Shown: in pieces, positions 10,720-19,550 of the stretch
How the letters are laid out: every line of letters begins with the position of its first letter
How positions within the stretch are numbered: the stretch's first letter is position 1
From: Bacteroidales bacterium
GTDB taxonomy: Bacteria; Bacteroidota; Bacteroidia; Bacteroidales; JAIOZK01
Assembly: GCA_021740625.1 (NCBI GenBank)
Contig: JAIOZK010000015.1
Coordinates: 32,161-96,160 of the forward strand
Length of the DNA stretch: 64,000 nucleotides
Direction: 5' to 3'
Notes under the pieces: model-generated
Seen by the model: only the letters and a program-made list of their open reading frames with translations
What the model was told of the DNA's origin: nothing
The model's database searches: none
Made by a program: the position numbers and the translations under genes

Positions 10720-13191
10720 TTAATATCCGTAATCCATCTCCTCACCCGTATTTTCCTGCAGTTTTCTGTTTTTTTCACCATCCTGTTGATAATTGTTGAT
10801 CCTGTAGCTCAGGGTGAGTTGTACTATTTGCGATTCACGTTGCATCATGATATGTTCATAATAATCATCCTGGTCAGCAGTAAATTCTCTTTTTGCCGTT
10901 CCAAACAAATCCCGTATCTGCAAGGTGGCCGAAGCTTTCCGGTTGAAGAAATCATGACGAATCGCAAAATCACTCATGAACATACCCTTATAAGTCCCCT
11001 GCAGACTTGCCGAAGGCCCCCGGTATCTCAGCATAAGCTGAGCCCTGCTGGAAGGCAGGAACTTATAAGTTGTATTGAAATGAGCATTGTAGTTGGTACT
11101 TTCCTTTACAACGTTTTCGCTTGAAAGTTCACCATCCAGTTTATAAAAATACAGACTGCCACTGATATTGAAATTCAGCTTTTTACCCAGATGACTGCTA
11201 AACATCAACTCTCCACCCAGGCGGTGATCTTCATTCAGATTTTTGACAGTATGCAGTACCATTCCATCTTCCATTGGCGTCAGTATCCTGGTAATTCGAT
11301 TCTCAGTATGCCGGTAAAAAGTTTCAAAAGAGAAAAATGTACTGCCCCACTTTTTGAGATAAGACAGCTCATAAGAATTCACATATTCGGGCTTTAAATC
11401 CGGATTTCCCTGCCAGAAATTTTTGATATCCTTATAGCGCTTGAATGGGTCCAGGTAGCGCCCTCTGGGTCGGTCTATCCTTCGTGAATAACTCATCATA
11501 AGCTGGTTATCGTTTGTAAGCTGTTTCGACAAATGCATGGAAGGAAACAGGTCAAAGCGATCAATATTAAACTCTGAACCGGTCCTGGAATCCGTAATGC
11601 TTCTTAATGTATATTCTCCCCTCAGGCCCAATTGATAGCCAAAACTCATGCTTTCAATTTCATCAGAAAAGGTGGTGTAGGCGGCCCAGATTTCCCTGTC
11701 ATAATCCGAAGAACTGCTGAACGCATCGTCTTCAACCCAACCTACATTTTCCACATATCGCTCAAAAGTCTGGACTTCATCATCATTTTCAATCCTGCTT
11801 TGAAAACCGGCCTGCAGGTGGGACGATTCATCGAATGGCAGGGTGTAATCCAGGTTTGCCCTGATTTCTTTCGAATCACCTGTTTCCTTGCTATTGATAC
11901 TGTTCAGGGTCTCCAAATTAATCCAATTTGCATCCGTAAGCCATTCCAGGGTTTTGTCCTCACTTGTTCCTTCACGGTCCGACCAATATAAGGAAGCCTC
12001 AATCTTGTGACCCGGTTTGTTGAAATTATGCGTAAGATTGGTGTTAAGCCTGTAAAAACCTCTTGGTCTTTTCATCTCCGACTCCGATTTATAATATATG
12101 CTTGTATCTCCGGGCTCTATCCACTCGTGGTTTTTTCCATTCCCGCTGAATCCAAACTCAAAACTTCCGTATTCCCCGGAAAACCCCAGTGTTGTTTTCT
12201 CGCTAATGTACCAGTCGGTGCCGAACTTAATATTGTATCCGCCCCGGTGCATGGTCCTGTCATCATTACTTTCAAGAAATGTTGTGGTATCCTTGTACCC
12301 GGTTCTTCGCTCAGATTCGCGGTCCATACTAAAGTCATCGCTGCGATAATCAAAACCGCCATAAATATTGAACTTACCCAAACGCTGGTTCAGCAGAATA
12401 TTCCCGGAATACTTATTATTTGTGCCCATACCAAGATTTACCAAACCCGTCAAACCTGGGTCTTCTTCTTTCTTGGTGATCACATTCAATATGCCGCCGG
12501 TTCCGTCGGGATCGTATTTTGCAGAAGGATTGGTAATGATCTCAATACTTTTGATTGTACGTGCAGGAATTTGCTGCAAGGCATCGCTTCCCTCTAGCAC
12601 GCTGGGCCTGCCGTTGATAAGCACCTGAAAGTTTTCGCTTCCGCGGATGCTTACATTCCCTTCAATATCCACATCCACAGAGGGTGTGTTTTCCAGAACA
12701 TCCACAGCCGTGCCACTGGCAGATTTCAGATTCTGGCTCACATTAACCACTTTTTTATCGATCTTGTATTCAAAAGGGAGCTTATCGGCTACCACTTCCA
12801 CCTGATCCAGGGAATAGCTTCCGGGACTGATCCTGATATCGCCCACTTCAACATCAGGCTTGCCGCTCTGCACATTGATCTTGTCCCTGTATGTTTTCGC
12901 ATAACCAATGAAATCAGCCGTCAAATAATACATTCCAAAAGGAACCATTTGAATGGCAAACTTTCCATCCGAATCTGTCACCCCGCCAGTAACCATCGTA
13001 GAATCTTTTTGACTGTAAAGTATGATGTTGGCATATTCAACAGCCAGCCCGCTTTTTTCATCCAGTACCATTCCATACACACTTCCATATCCACGGGCAG
13101 AGCCTCTTTTTCCACCTCCCACATCGTGATCTTGTGCCACGATCGTGTGGCTTGCAAGAGCCAACAAACAAAACAGTAAAATCCTTTTCAT
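10720..13191 (-). CDS. TonB-dependent outer-membrane beta-barrel protein with N-terminal carboxypeptidase-like domain
   Basis: 823 residues: signal peptide (LLALASHTIVAQ), a CarboxypepD-regulatory-like beta-sandwich (about residues 37-115), a plug domain (about 130-235, DVLENTPSVDVDIEGNVSIRG) and a long barrel ending in SYRINNYQQD plus a hydrophilic tail. It belongs to the 'outer membrane beta-barrel family' of Bacteroidetes TonB-like proteins. The ligand is unknown. No SusD partner or TonB box is evident. It is a close paralogue of the gene at 42363 (shared VLENxPSVxVDIEGNVSxRG, TNPSAKYDPxGTxGIxNxxTKK and SYSRRIDRPRG). It is divergent from the DUF3108 gene at 13284. Confidence 0.88.
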   Translation of the reverse strand: MKRILLFCLLALASHTIVAQDHDVGGGKRGSARGYGSVYGMVLDEKSGLAVEYANIILYSQKDSTMVTGGVTDSDGKFAIQMVPFGMYYLTADFIGYAKTYRDKINVQSGKPDVEVGDIRISPGSYSLDQVEVVADKLPFEYKIDKKVVNVSQNLKSASGTAVDVLENTPSVDVDIEGNVSIRGSENFQVLINGRPSVLEGSDALQQIPARTIKSIEIITNPSAKYDPDGTGGILNVITKKEEDPGLTGLVNLGMGTNNKYSGNILLNQRLGKFNIYGGFDYRSDDFSMDRESERRTGYKDTTTFLESNDDRTMHRGGYNIKFGTDWYISEKTTLGFSGEYGSFEFGFSGNGKNHEWIEPGDTSIYYKSESEMKRPRGFYRLNTNLTHNFNKPGHKIEASLYWSDREGTSEDKTLEWLTDANWINLETLNSINSKETGDSKEIRANLDYTLPFDESSHLQAGFQSRIENDDEVQTFERYVENVGWVEDDAFSSSSDYDREIWAAYTTFSDEIESMSFGYQLGLRGEYTLRSITDSRTGSEFNIDRFDLFPSMHLSKQLTNDNQLMMSYSRRIDRPRGRYLDPFKRYKDIKNFWQGNPDLKPEYVNSYELSYLKKWGSTFFSFETFYRHTENRITRILTPMEDGMVLHTVKNLNEDHRLGGELMFSSHLGKKLNFNISGSLYFYKLDGELSSENVVKESTNYNAHFNTTYKFLPSSRAQLMLRYRGPSASLQGTYKGMFMSDFAIRHDFFNRKASATLQIRDLFGTAKREFTADQDDYYEHIMMQRESQIVQLTLSYRINNYQQDGEKNRKLQENTGEEMDYGY

Positions 13192-13269
13192 AAGTTAATT
13201 TTTGCTATTAGACAATGGAAAGGTCAAAAACATGCGTTACTGGAAAAAAATTCAAGAAAAAGAAATCCT

Positions 13270-13277
13270 TACATTTG
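13270..13277 (+). promoter_or_regulatory. Bacteroidetes -7 element (TACATTTG), nearly at the start codon
   Basis: Exact TAnnTTTG match ending only 6 nt before the ATG at 13284. If real, transcription would begin at or next to the start codon, giving a leaderless or almost leaderless message. Confidence 0.4.
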
Positions 13278-13283
13278 CGATCA

Positions 13284-14099
13284 ATGAACAAGCTAAAGGA
13301 TCATCTGCTGCTCATACTTTTGTTGCTGGCCTACCTTGCAACGCAATCACAATGCATTGATACGAATAAAGCCTTCCGCGAAGGCGAACAACTCAAATAC
13401 CAGATGAGCTACCAGTGGGGATTCATCTGGATCAGGGCAGGTGAGGTATATTTTAAGGTAGATCGCGGAATGTACAAAAACCGCGATGCTTACCACTTCA
13501 CAGCTACGGGTGGAAGTTTAAAAAAAATCGACTGGCTTTTCAAAGTCAGGGAGCACCTTGAATCCCGGGCAGCAGTGCCGGATTTGAAACCCATGTTTTT
13601 CGTTAGAAATTCCCGGGAAATGGGATTTCTCAAATACAACAGCATTTTGTTCGATGATAAAACGAATGAAATATATACGAAGGTCAGCACATCAAAAAAC
13701 CTCTCCAACATGGATACTTTGCAAAAACTTCCCTGCACCTATGATGTGATCACGGCTGCCTACGTCTTGAGAAACCTGGACTATGACAATCTAAAACCGG
13801 GCGACAGCCTGCAGGTACATACCATACTTGATAACAGGGCTTACAATTTTCTGGTTAAATATTCAGGCCGGGAAACCGCCCGGGATGCATCCGACGAAGA
13901 ATACAATTGCATAAAGCTATCTGCCATCCTGGAAGAAGGCACACTTTTCAAAAGCGGTGAAAGCCTGACCATCTGGGTCACGGATGATGAGAACAAACTT
14001 CCCGTAAAGGCAGAAGCAGAAATCCTGATCGGTAAGGTAAATGCCTTTCTGGTTTCTTCAAAAAACCTGAAACATCCTGAAAAAGCTAAAATCCAGTAG
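13284..14099 (+). CDS. DUF3108 exported protein
   Basis: 271 residues from the ATG at 13284, which gives a proper signal peptide (MNKLKDHLLLILLLLAYLAT); an upstream GTG/ATG extension is Lys-rich and is rejected. The mature protein matches DUF3108: GEQLKYQMSYQWGFIWIRAGEVYF near the start, the central FFVRNSREMGFLKYNS, and a late ESLTIWVTDDENKLPVKAEAEI. It is predicted to be periplasmic and mostly beta. DUF3108 members occur with envelope biogenesis genes, but no reaction is known. It is divergently placed from the TonB-type gene with a 92-bp gap. Confidence 0.8.
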   Translation: MNKLKDHLLLILLLLAYLATQSQCIDTNKAFREGEQLKYQMSYQWGFIWIRAGEVYFKVDRGMYKNRDAYHFTATGGSLKKIDWLFKVREHLESRAAVPDLKPMFFVRNSREMGFLKYNSILFDDKTNEIYTKVSTSKNLSNMDTLQKLPCTYDVITAAYVLRNLDYDNLKPGDSLQVHTILDNRAYNFLVKYSGRETARDASDEEYNCIKLSAILEEGTLFKSGESLTIWVTDDENKLPVKAEAEILIGKVNAFLVSSKNLKHPEKAKIQ

Positions 14100-14201
14100 A
14101 AATCCTGTGGAAAAATATTCACAATCAATGATGAAATACACAAAAAACGAATTCATTATTCAGGGTTATTCCACATATTAAAATTGAGTATTACCTGCTT
14201 A

Positions 14202-14265
14202 TCAGGGATTAGGGGCAGGATAATGTATCCCTGAAACCATTCAAATGATTTGGCATATTCTTTTA
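14202..14265 (+). promoter_or_regulatory. Upstream region of the USP operon: inverted repeat plus TTGGCAT box
   Basis: Inverted repeat TCAGGGAT (14202-14209) / ATCCCTGA (14227-14234) followed at 14250 by TTGGCAT, which resembles a sigma-54 -24 element. The expected -12 GC is replaced by TTTA, so the promoter call is weak. The box lies about 43 bp before the ATG at 14294, a spacing that would suit a sigma-54 promoter with a short leader. Confidence 0.3.
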
Positions 14266-14293
14266 ATCCTTATTGTCAAAAAAGGAGGAATAA

Positions 14294-15172
14294 ATGTCGA
14301 GCATTTTGATCCCGGTCGATTTTTCAGCAACATCAAAAAACAACATACAGTACGGATTGAATCTGGCCAGGGAAACTGGCAGAAACATAGAATTGCTGTA
14401 TGTTGTGCAAATCGACTACCCCTCATACGGGCAGATAGGCCCCATAGAACCCCTGTCGAACCCTGCTGGAACAGGAACTATTTCCCCCATAAATATTAAA
14501 GAACAGGAAGAAACTGCAAAAAATGAATTTGACAAATTACTGCTGGAAATAAAATCTAACATCCCGGAGGATGTTAATATTGAAACAAATATCAGGACAG
14601 GTATTTATCCCGATGTGGTCATCGAGGAATCCAGCAGGAAAAAGATTGAGATCATTCTGCTGAACAGCAGAGGGAAGGAAGAAAAACTACAGGGAATGGC
14701 CATTGAATCCATCGATGCAATCCTGGAAAGTGCCCCTTGTCCCACCATTATTATATCACCCCAGACAAGGTTTGAAAATATCAAGAAGATCTTGTATGCA
14801 ACGGATTTTCAAAAAGAAGATATCGAATCACTCAAAGAGCTTTCAGGTTTTGCAGGACGGTTCAAAGCTGATATACTGGCGCTGCATATCACTGAAAACC
14901 CTGACTTCAGGGAAAGGATTGAAAAAAAGGGATTCAATGAACTGGTCAGTGAAAAGGTGGGATATCCCCATATCAGCGTGATGAGTATGCCTTCCGATAA
15001 AATTGCAAAAGGAATTGCAAACTATGCATATAATACCAGCGTCGACATGATCGCATTGCTGAAAGAAAACAAAGGTTTCTGGAAAAGTCTTTTCAGTAAA
15101 AGTACCACCGAAAGACTCATGAAAGAAACCGATCTGCCAATCATTGTTTTTAACCAGGCAAATAAAGGATAA
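14294..15172 (+). CDS. Universal stress protein, tandem UspA domains
   Basis: 292 residues, two UspA-like domains: the first starts MSSILIPVDFSATSKNNIQY and ends APCPTIIISP; the second begins ENIKKILYATDFQKEDIESL and ends LPIIVFNQ. Nucleotide-binding glycines are only partly kept, so ATP binding is uncertain. The start is well supported by a strong Shine-Dalgarno site (AAAGGAGG, 6 nt before the ATG), unusual for this phylum. It is followed 3 nt later by the baeRF gene and then by the FAD oxidoreductase and a secreted protein, all on the plus strand with short gaps, so a four-gene operon 14294-18546 is likely. Confidence 0.9.
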   Translation: MSSILIPVDFSATSKNNIQYGLNLARETGRNIELLYVVQIDYPSYGQIGPIEPLSNPAGTGTISPINIKEQEETAKNEFDKLLLEIKSNIPEDVNIETNIRTGIYPDVVIEESSRKKIEIILLNSRGKEEKLQGMAIESIDAILESAPCPTIIISPQTRFENIKKILYATDFQKEDIESLKELSGFAGRFKADILALHITENPDFRERIEKKGFNELVSEKVGYPHISVMSMPSDKIAKGIANYAYNTSVDMIALLKENKGFWKSLFSKSTTERLMKETDLPIIVFNQANKG

Positions 15173-15175
15173 TTT

Positions 15176-16333
15176 ATGATAAACATGGATAAGAAGACAT
15201 TTGAAGAACTTGCAGAATTTCATGAACCGCATTGCACAAGCATATACATACCGACTCATAGAGCCGGACAGGAGGTGAATAAAGGACTGGATAAAAAATT
15301 ATTTAAGAACAGTCTGAAGAAAGTGAAAGAGGAATTAAAACATGTTTACCAGATGAGTGAACCGGAAATCAATGATTATCTGGCACCTGCCAGTGAATTA
15401 CTTTCAAAAAGTGATTTCTGGAATTACCAGTCGGACGGGCTGGCAGTTTTCATCGGCAAAGACTTTTTCAGGCATTTTACCTTGCCGGTCCATTTTGAGG
15501 AATACTATTATGTGGCGGATCATTTTTACCTGAAACCGCTCCTGCCGCTGCTGAATGAAGAGGCAAACTTTTACATACTGGCACTCAGCCTGCATGATGT
15601 TAGGCTTTATGAAGGACATCCTCATCAGATAGACGAACTTGTGGTTGATGATCTGCTGCCGGAAAGACTTGAAGAAGCTGTGGGTTTCGATTACAGGCAA
15701 AAATACCTGCAGTTCCGGGAGGGACAATCCGGAACCGATAAAACCATTTTTCATGGACATGGCGAAGGAAAAGATGAAAAGAAGGAAGAAGTGTTAAAAT
15801 ATTTCAGGGCAGTTAACAATGGTGTGATGCAGGTACTCCACGATAAAAAATCCCCCCTGATCATTGCAGCAGTCGATTATCTCATACCGATTTACCGTGA
15901 AGCAAATGAATACAATCATCTTCATAATGAGCATATTCAGGGAAATCCGGAACACAGCGATCCGGTCCTTTTGCATGAAAAGGCCATGAATATTCTGAGC
16001 GATTATTTCGCAAAGGATCAAAAAGTGAAAATCAAAACCTTCGAAAGAGAACTGAGCAACAAGAAGGCTTCCTTTGAAGCAAAAGAAATCATCCCGGCTG
16101 CCCTTAATGGAAGAGTCGACACCCTTTTCATCAGAAACAGGTCCAGCCTGTGGGGCACTTTTGAGAAGGACACGAACAGCATAAACAAAGAAGACCAAAA
16201 AACTCCTCACAATGCCGACCTGCTGAACACTGCAGCCATTAACACACTGATGCAAAGTGGCAAAGTATTTCTTCTTGAAAAAGAAGAAATGCCTGAACCA
16301 GGCAGTCTTGTGAATGCAATTTACAGATACTAA
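15176..16333 (+). CDS. baeRF-family protein (bacterial relative of archaeo-eukaryotic release factor eRF1)
   Basis: 385 residues, soluble. The N-terminus (FHEPHCTSIYIPTHRAG) and the core (FYILALSLHDVRLYEG, then PLIIAAVDYLIPIYREANEY and the C-terminal NTLMQSGKVFLLEKEEMPE) match the baeRF7-like group, whose fold is related to the middle and C-terminal domains of eRF1/Pelota. Such proteins are predicted to act near ribosomes or RNA, but experiments are lacking. It starts 3 nt after the USP stop, with AAAGGA upstream; a second ATG three codons on is possible. The combination with a USP and an oxidoreductase suggests a stress-time role. Confidence 0.75.
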   Translation: MINMDKKTFEELAEFHEPHCTSIYIPTHRAGQEVNKGLDKKLFKNSLKKVKEELKHVYQMSEPEINDYLAPASELLSKSDFWNYQSDGLAVFIGKDFFRHFTLPVHFEEYYYVADHFYLKPLLPLLNEEANFYILALSLHDVRLYEGHPHQIDELVVDDLLPERLEEAVGFDYRQKYLQFREGQSGTDKTIFHGHGEGKDEKKEEVLKYFRAVNNGVMQVLHDKKSPLIIAAVDYLIPIYREANEYNHLHNEHIQGNPEHSDPVLLHEKAMNILSDYFAKDQKVKIKTFERELSNKKASFEAKEIIPAALNGRVDTLFIRNRSSLWGTFEKDTNSINKEDQKTPHNADLLNTAAINTLMQSGKVFLLEKEEMPEPGSLVNAIYRY

Positions 16334-16362
16334 GACGGAGATATAAAACAAAAGGAGATATT

Positions 16363-17601
16363 ATGAAAAAATATAAATATGTTATCATTGGTGGCGGCAC
16401 CACTGCCGGATATGCAGCGAAAGAATTCGTCAAACAGGGGTTAAATAAAGGAGAACTGTGCATCATTTCGGCTGAAAACATCTTACCCATGGACCGGCCT
16501 CCCCTTTCAAAAGATTTCATCACAACAAACATGGATAGAAAAGACATTCTTGTGAATGATTCTGACTTTTACAACAATCACGGAATCGATATTCTGCTGA
16601 ATGTCAGGGCCGATTCTATCGATTTTGAAGACAAAGTTGTTGCACTGAACAAAGGCAGCAAGATCGGATACGACAAATTATTAATTGCTACCGGAGCAGA
16701 ACTCAGGTACCTCGCCGTTAATGGCCACACCCTCAACAACATTCATTATCTCCGTACAATCGAGGATGCGGAAAACATCAGGAAGGCTGCCCGGGAGGCC
16801 AGTAAAATTGTTGTGATCGGCTCACAATACATCGGTACTGAGATGGCTTCTTCATTGAAACAACTTGGCAAAGAAGTCACTATGGTATACCCCGAAGACC
16901 GCTTACTTTCCAAATTTGCATCTGCCGATATCGCAGGCTTTCTCCAGAATTACTATCGCGATCAGGGAATTGAGCTTATCAATCATGATGAAGTGGTTCA
17001 GTTCAACGGCAACAAAAAAGTTGAAGAAGTTGAACTACGATCCGATAATATCATAAAAGCCGATATGGTGGTTGCCGGTATTGGGGTAAAACCCAATATC
17101 AATGCAGTTAAAAAAACGAACATTGCATTGAACGACGGTATCCTGGTAAATGCATACCTGGAAACCAACATCCCGGATGTTTATGCTGCCGGTGACGTGG
17201 CAAGGTTTCCCGATAAGACTTTTGATCAGTTACGCCGGGTGGAACACTGGGAAAATGCCTTCAAACAGGGAAAACATGCGGCAAAAGTATTGAGCGGACA
17301 AAAAGAACCTTATGAATTCCTGCCTTTCTTTTTCTCCGATATATTTGATCTCTCCTATGAATATTATGGAGATAACAAGGAAGCCGATACGGTCTTCAAC
17401 AGAGGAGATGTAAAAGCAGGCGATTTTAGCACCTGGTGGTTCAGGAATGATGTGCCCGTAGCTGCATTTATCATGAGCAGTCGCCCCGAAGTAGAAGGTG
17501 AAAAAGCCAGGGAATGGATCAGCAACCAAAGTATACTTGAGGCCGAAAAGATCGAGAACGAAGATATTGAATTACATGATATGATTATAAAAGAAGGATA
17601 A
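16363..17601 (+). CDS. FAD-dependent NAD(P)H oxidoreductase, AIF/ferredoxin reductase-like
   Basis: 412 residues. The FAD-binding Rossmann motif is at the N-terminus (VIIGGGTTAGYAA), followed by MDRPPLSK, the conserved IATGA, a second NAD(P)-binding fold (VVIGSQYIGTEMASSL, where the first Gly-rich position is atypical) and the second FAD motif VYAAGDVARFPD; an AIF-like C-terminal dimer domain ends the chain. Such enzymes pass electrons from NAD(P)H to ferredoxins, rubredoxins or flavins. No Rieske or rubredoxin partner gene is in the operon. A strong Shine-Dalgarno site (AAAAGGAGA) precedes the ATG. Being about 3 kb from an encapsulin ferritin locus, it could supply reduced flavin for iron release; that is inference. 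Confidence 0.85.
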   Translation: MKKYKYVIIGGGTTAGYAAKEFVKQGLNKGELCIISAENILPMDRPPLSKDFITTNMDRKDILVNDSDFYNNHGIDILLNVRADSIDFEDKVVALNKGSKIGYDKLLIATGAELRYLAVNGHTLNNIHYLRTIEDAENIRKAAREASKIVVIGSQYIGTEMASSLKQLGKEVTMVYPEDRLLSKFASADIAGFLQNYYRDQGIELINHDEVVQFNGNKKVEEVELRSDNIIKADMVVAGIGVKPNINAVKKTNIALNDGILVNAYLETNIPDVYAAGDVARFPDKTFDQLRRVEHWENAFKQGKHAAKVLSGQKEPYEFLPFFFSDIFDLSYEYYGDNKEADTVFNRGDVKAGDFSTWWFRNDVPVAAFIMSSRPEVEGEKAREWISNQSILEAEKIENEDIELHDMIIKEG

Positions 17602-17604
17602 ACT

Positions 17605-18546
17605 ATGATTTGCAAAAAATTTAAATCAATCGTCATCTTGCTTTTAATGACAATACCAAGCTCGCTTGTCATGGCACAAAATACCAATATGGAAATCCAT
17701 GAAAAGTATGCCGGAGATATTGTTTTTGCAAGGGAAAAGATCAATTTTGAAAACATCAACAATGGGATACTGAAAGACAATTTCAAGCTTTTAAGCAGTA
17801 TCTATGGCAAAATCTTCCTGAAAAAACCGCTTGCGGATTATTATGAAGATTTTGACTGGACCTATGATTACAATGATGAAAAATACAAGTACAATTTTTC
17901 CACTGTCATTTATATAGATGGCAAGATGGAGATCAAATGGTTGGACGAGCTGTCAAGAGAGGCTTTTAATAAATTCACAGCTTTTGACATCATCATTGCA
18001 CCGGATGAAAAAGACAAAATGAGGTACAGCGAACAAAGCAGTGACTGGAAAAACAAAATTTCCATGCTGAGCGAAGGCAAACATGAAATCAGGGTTGAGA
18101 TGCGGGCTGAAAACATTTCCAAACCGGGCCTCATGAAAGATCCGCTGGCAAGCGGTGATTTCAGCCTGCAGGTGGAAAAGTCCAAAATGGATGAATTCAG
18201 GCGTAAATTCGGTATCCGCCTTCCTGAAGCAACCATTATCGCGCCTGAAGTAGAAGAAGGTGTACTCGTTGCCAGTAAAAACATGTACAATGGCATGACA
18301 CCGGTTAAAGCCATCATTATTGAACCAACAGGTCAATGGCAGTACAGTCGCGATATTGAAGATAATATACTCTCCAGGAATTTTATTGCTGCCGTTGTTT
18401 TGAAAAGCTTCGACGGGGATTGTTTCGTTAAAACTGCCAGGTATTTTCAGGAACATAAAGGGAATTATCAATTCGACGATGTCCGAATGTCGGAAAAACT
18501 GGAGGATTACCTGAACTATCAAATTCCCTGTGAGAACATCAAATAG
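17605..18546 (+). CDS. Exported protein of unknown function
   Basis: 313 residues, not recognised as any named family. It has a signal peptide (FKSIVILLLMTIPSSLVMAQ) and then a mature part with no further membrane segment, rich in charged residues and probably alpha/beta. It starts 3 nt after the stop of the FAD oxidoreductase and has AAAGAAGG before the ATG, so it is co-translated with that gene. It has a single late cysteine pair (C in DGDCFV and IPCENI) that might form a disulfide. The link of a periplasmic protein to a cytoplasmic stress operon is notable. No function can be assigned. Confidence 0.75.
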   Translation: MICKKFKSIVILLLMTIPSSLVMAQNTNMEIHEKYAGDIVFAREKINFENINNGILKDNFKLLSSIYGKIFLKKPLADYYEDFDWTYDYNDEKYKYNFSTVIYIDGKMEIKWLDELSREAFNKFTAFDIIIAPDEKDKMRYSEQSSDWKNKISMLSEGKHEIRVEMRAENISKPGLMKDPLASGDFSLQVEKSKMDEFRRKFGIRLPEATIIAPEVEEGVLVASKNMYNGMTPVKAIIIEPTGQWQYSRDIEDNILSRNFIAAVVLKSFDGDCFVKTARYFQEHKGNYQFDDVRMSEKLEDYLNYQIPCENIK

Positions 18547-18682
18547 ATGGCTGCATTGTGCATATTCATCAACATCATATGTAAAGACTTATACACAGGC
18601 AAATCACCGTTTTTAAGGTGCAACATCAGGAAAAGCCCGGATAAAGGCCTTAAACGTACAATCACCTGCAGGTTTGTTGCAA

Positions 18683-18697
18683 TGGTATCAAGTTTGA
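18683..18697 (+). promoter_or_regulatory. Weak sigma-54-like element before dodecin
   Basis: TGGTATCAAGTTTGA resembles TGGCACGnnnnTTGC (TGG and TTG correctly spaced, final C replaced by A). It is 48 bp before the dodecin ATG in a 198-bp intergenic gap that otherwise holds nothing recognisable. Confidence 0.25.
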
Positions 18698-18744
18698 ATT
18701 TTAATAAAAGAAATTGAATGTAGAATCTCAAAAAAAGATTGATT

Positions 18745-18948
18745 ATGAAAATTGTAAAAGTTATAGAAGTAATTGCAGGATCGGAAAAGAGTTTTGAAGA
18801 TGCCATTCAGAATGCTCTGGAACAGGCATCCAAATCAGTTAAGAACATCAAATCAATTTATGTAAAAGAGATGAATTGCAACGTAGAGAACAATCAAATC
18901 GTTTCTTACGGTGTCAATGCAAAAATCTCTTTTGAAGTAGATGAATAA
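18745..18948 (+). CDS. Dodecin-family protein
   Basis: 67 residues: KIVKVIEVIAGSEKSFEDAI, QNALEQASKSVKNI, then a beta hairpin ending YGVNAKISFEVDE, the beta-alpha-beta-beta dodecin pattern. Dodecins form hollow dodecamers that store flavins or related ligands. In haloarchaeal and mycobacterial dodecins a Trp in the segment after the helix (NVVW, NLDW) sandwiches the flavin; here that place is Ser (NIKS) and the protein has no Trp at all, so normal flavin stacking is doubtful. The ATG at 18745 is preferred over a TTG two codons earlier. It is monocistronic, with a strong terminator downstream. Confidence 0.85.
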   Translation: MKIVKVIEVIAGSEKSFEDAIQNALEQASKSVKNIKSIYVKEMNCNVENNQIVSYGVNAKISFEVDE

Positions 18949-18974
18949 GGGTATTTGATCCCAGATGCTTATTT

Positions 18975-19019
18975 TTGTCCGTGGAGATGATGATTAGATT
19001 CTTCACGGACAATTTTTTT
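18975..19019 (+). terminator. Intrinsic terminator after dodecin
   Basis: A perfect 9-bp stem TTGTCCGTG (18975-18983) / CACGGACAA (19004-19012), extended by wobble pairs, followed by seven Ts (19013-19019). Confidence 0.88.
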
Positions 19020-19036
19020 AACCAAATAAAAATATT

Positions 19037-19426
19037 ATGAAGTATTATATCAACAGAGAAATTAAATCAGGCTTTGAAGAAGCCATTGAAAAAGTTACAG
19101 AGGAATTAAAAAAAGAAGGTTTTGGTGTATTGAGCGATATTGATGTTAGCGCAACATTGAAGAAAAAACTGGATGTGGACTTTCCCAGGTACAGGATACT
19201 GGGGGCCTGCAATCCCGGATTTGCACACAAGGCACTCCAGGAAGAAGAAAAGATAGGAACCATGTTACCATGCAACGTGATCGTACGCGAAATTCCGAAT
19301 GATTACGTAGAAGTAGCAGCCATAGATCCTGTAGCATCCATGCAGGCTGTCGAGAACGAAAAAATAAAGCCCATTGCCGAGGAGGTAAAAAAACGGCTTA
19401 CAAAAGTCATTACACAACTAGGATAA
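19037..19426 (+). CDS. DUF302 domain protein
   Basis: 129 residues matching DUF302: start YINREIKSGFEEAIEKVTEELKKEGFG, then YRILGACNPGFAHKALQEEEKIGTMLPCNVIV and a late DPVASMQAVENEKIKPIAEEV. DUF302 proteins are small soluble or periplasmic proteins of unknown activity; the two cysteines in GACNP and LPCNV are well kept in the family. There is no signal peptide. It lies directly after the dodecin terminator, so it must have its own promoter or depend on read-through; no promoter box is clear. It ends the plus-strand half of the stress region and converges with the GNAT/encapsulin operon. Confidence 0.88.
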   Translation: MKYYINREIKSGFEEAIEKVTEELKKEGFGVLSDIDVSATLKKKLDVDFPRYRILGACNPGFAHKALQEEEKIGTMLPCNVIVREIPNDYVEVAAIDPVASMQAVENEKIKPIAEEVKKRLTKVITQLG

Positions 19427-19440
19427 TAAACAGTATTTAA

Positions 19441-19545
19441 CTTCAGGGCAGAACCCTGGGCCCATTTTCCGATGCAAAGCATCGGGGAAACTTGCCTGAC
19501 GGTCAGGTTAAACCATAACTTCCTGTCCACGGGAGCAAACGCGAA
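19441..19545. repeat. Intergenic hairpin-rich repeat
   Basis: Between the convergent DUF302 and GNAT genes lie short hairpins: CCGATGC/GCATCGG with an AAA loop near 19470 and CCTGA/TCAGG near 19495, followed by the words GGTTAAACC and CCGTGGACAGG in one or other orientation. Similar words (TAGGCAAGTTTAAACC) recur near 58310, so this looks like a member of a small dispersed family rather than a gene. Confidence 0.45.
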
Positions 19546-19550
19546 AGCAG

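Noticed and set aside
12007..12597. 196-codon plus-strand ORF inside the TonB-type gene
   Set aside because: Shadow of the minus-strand gene; composition and motifs belong to the latter.
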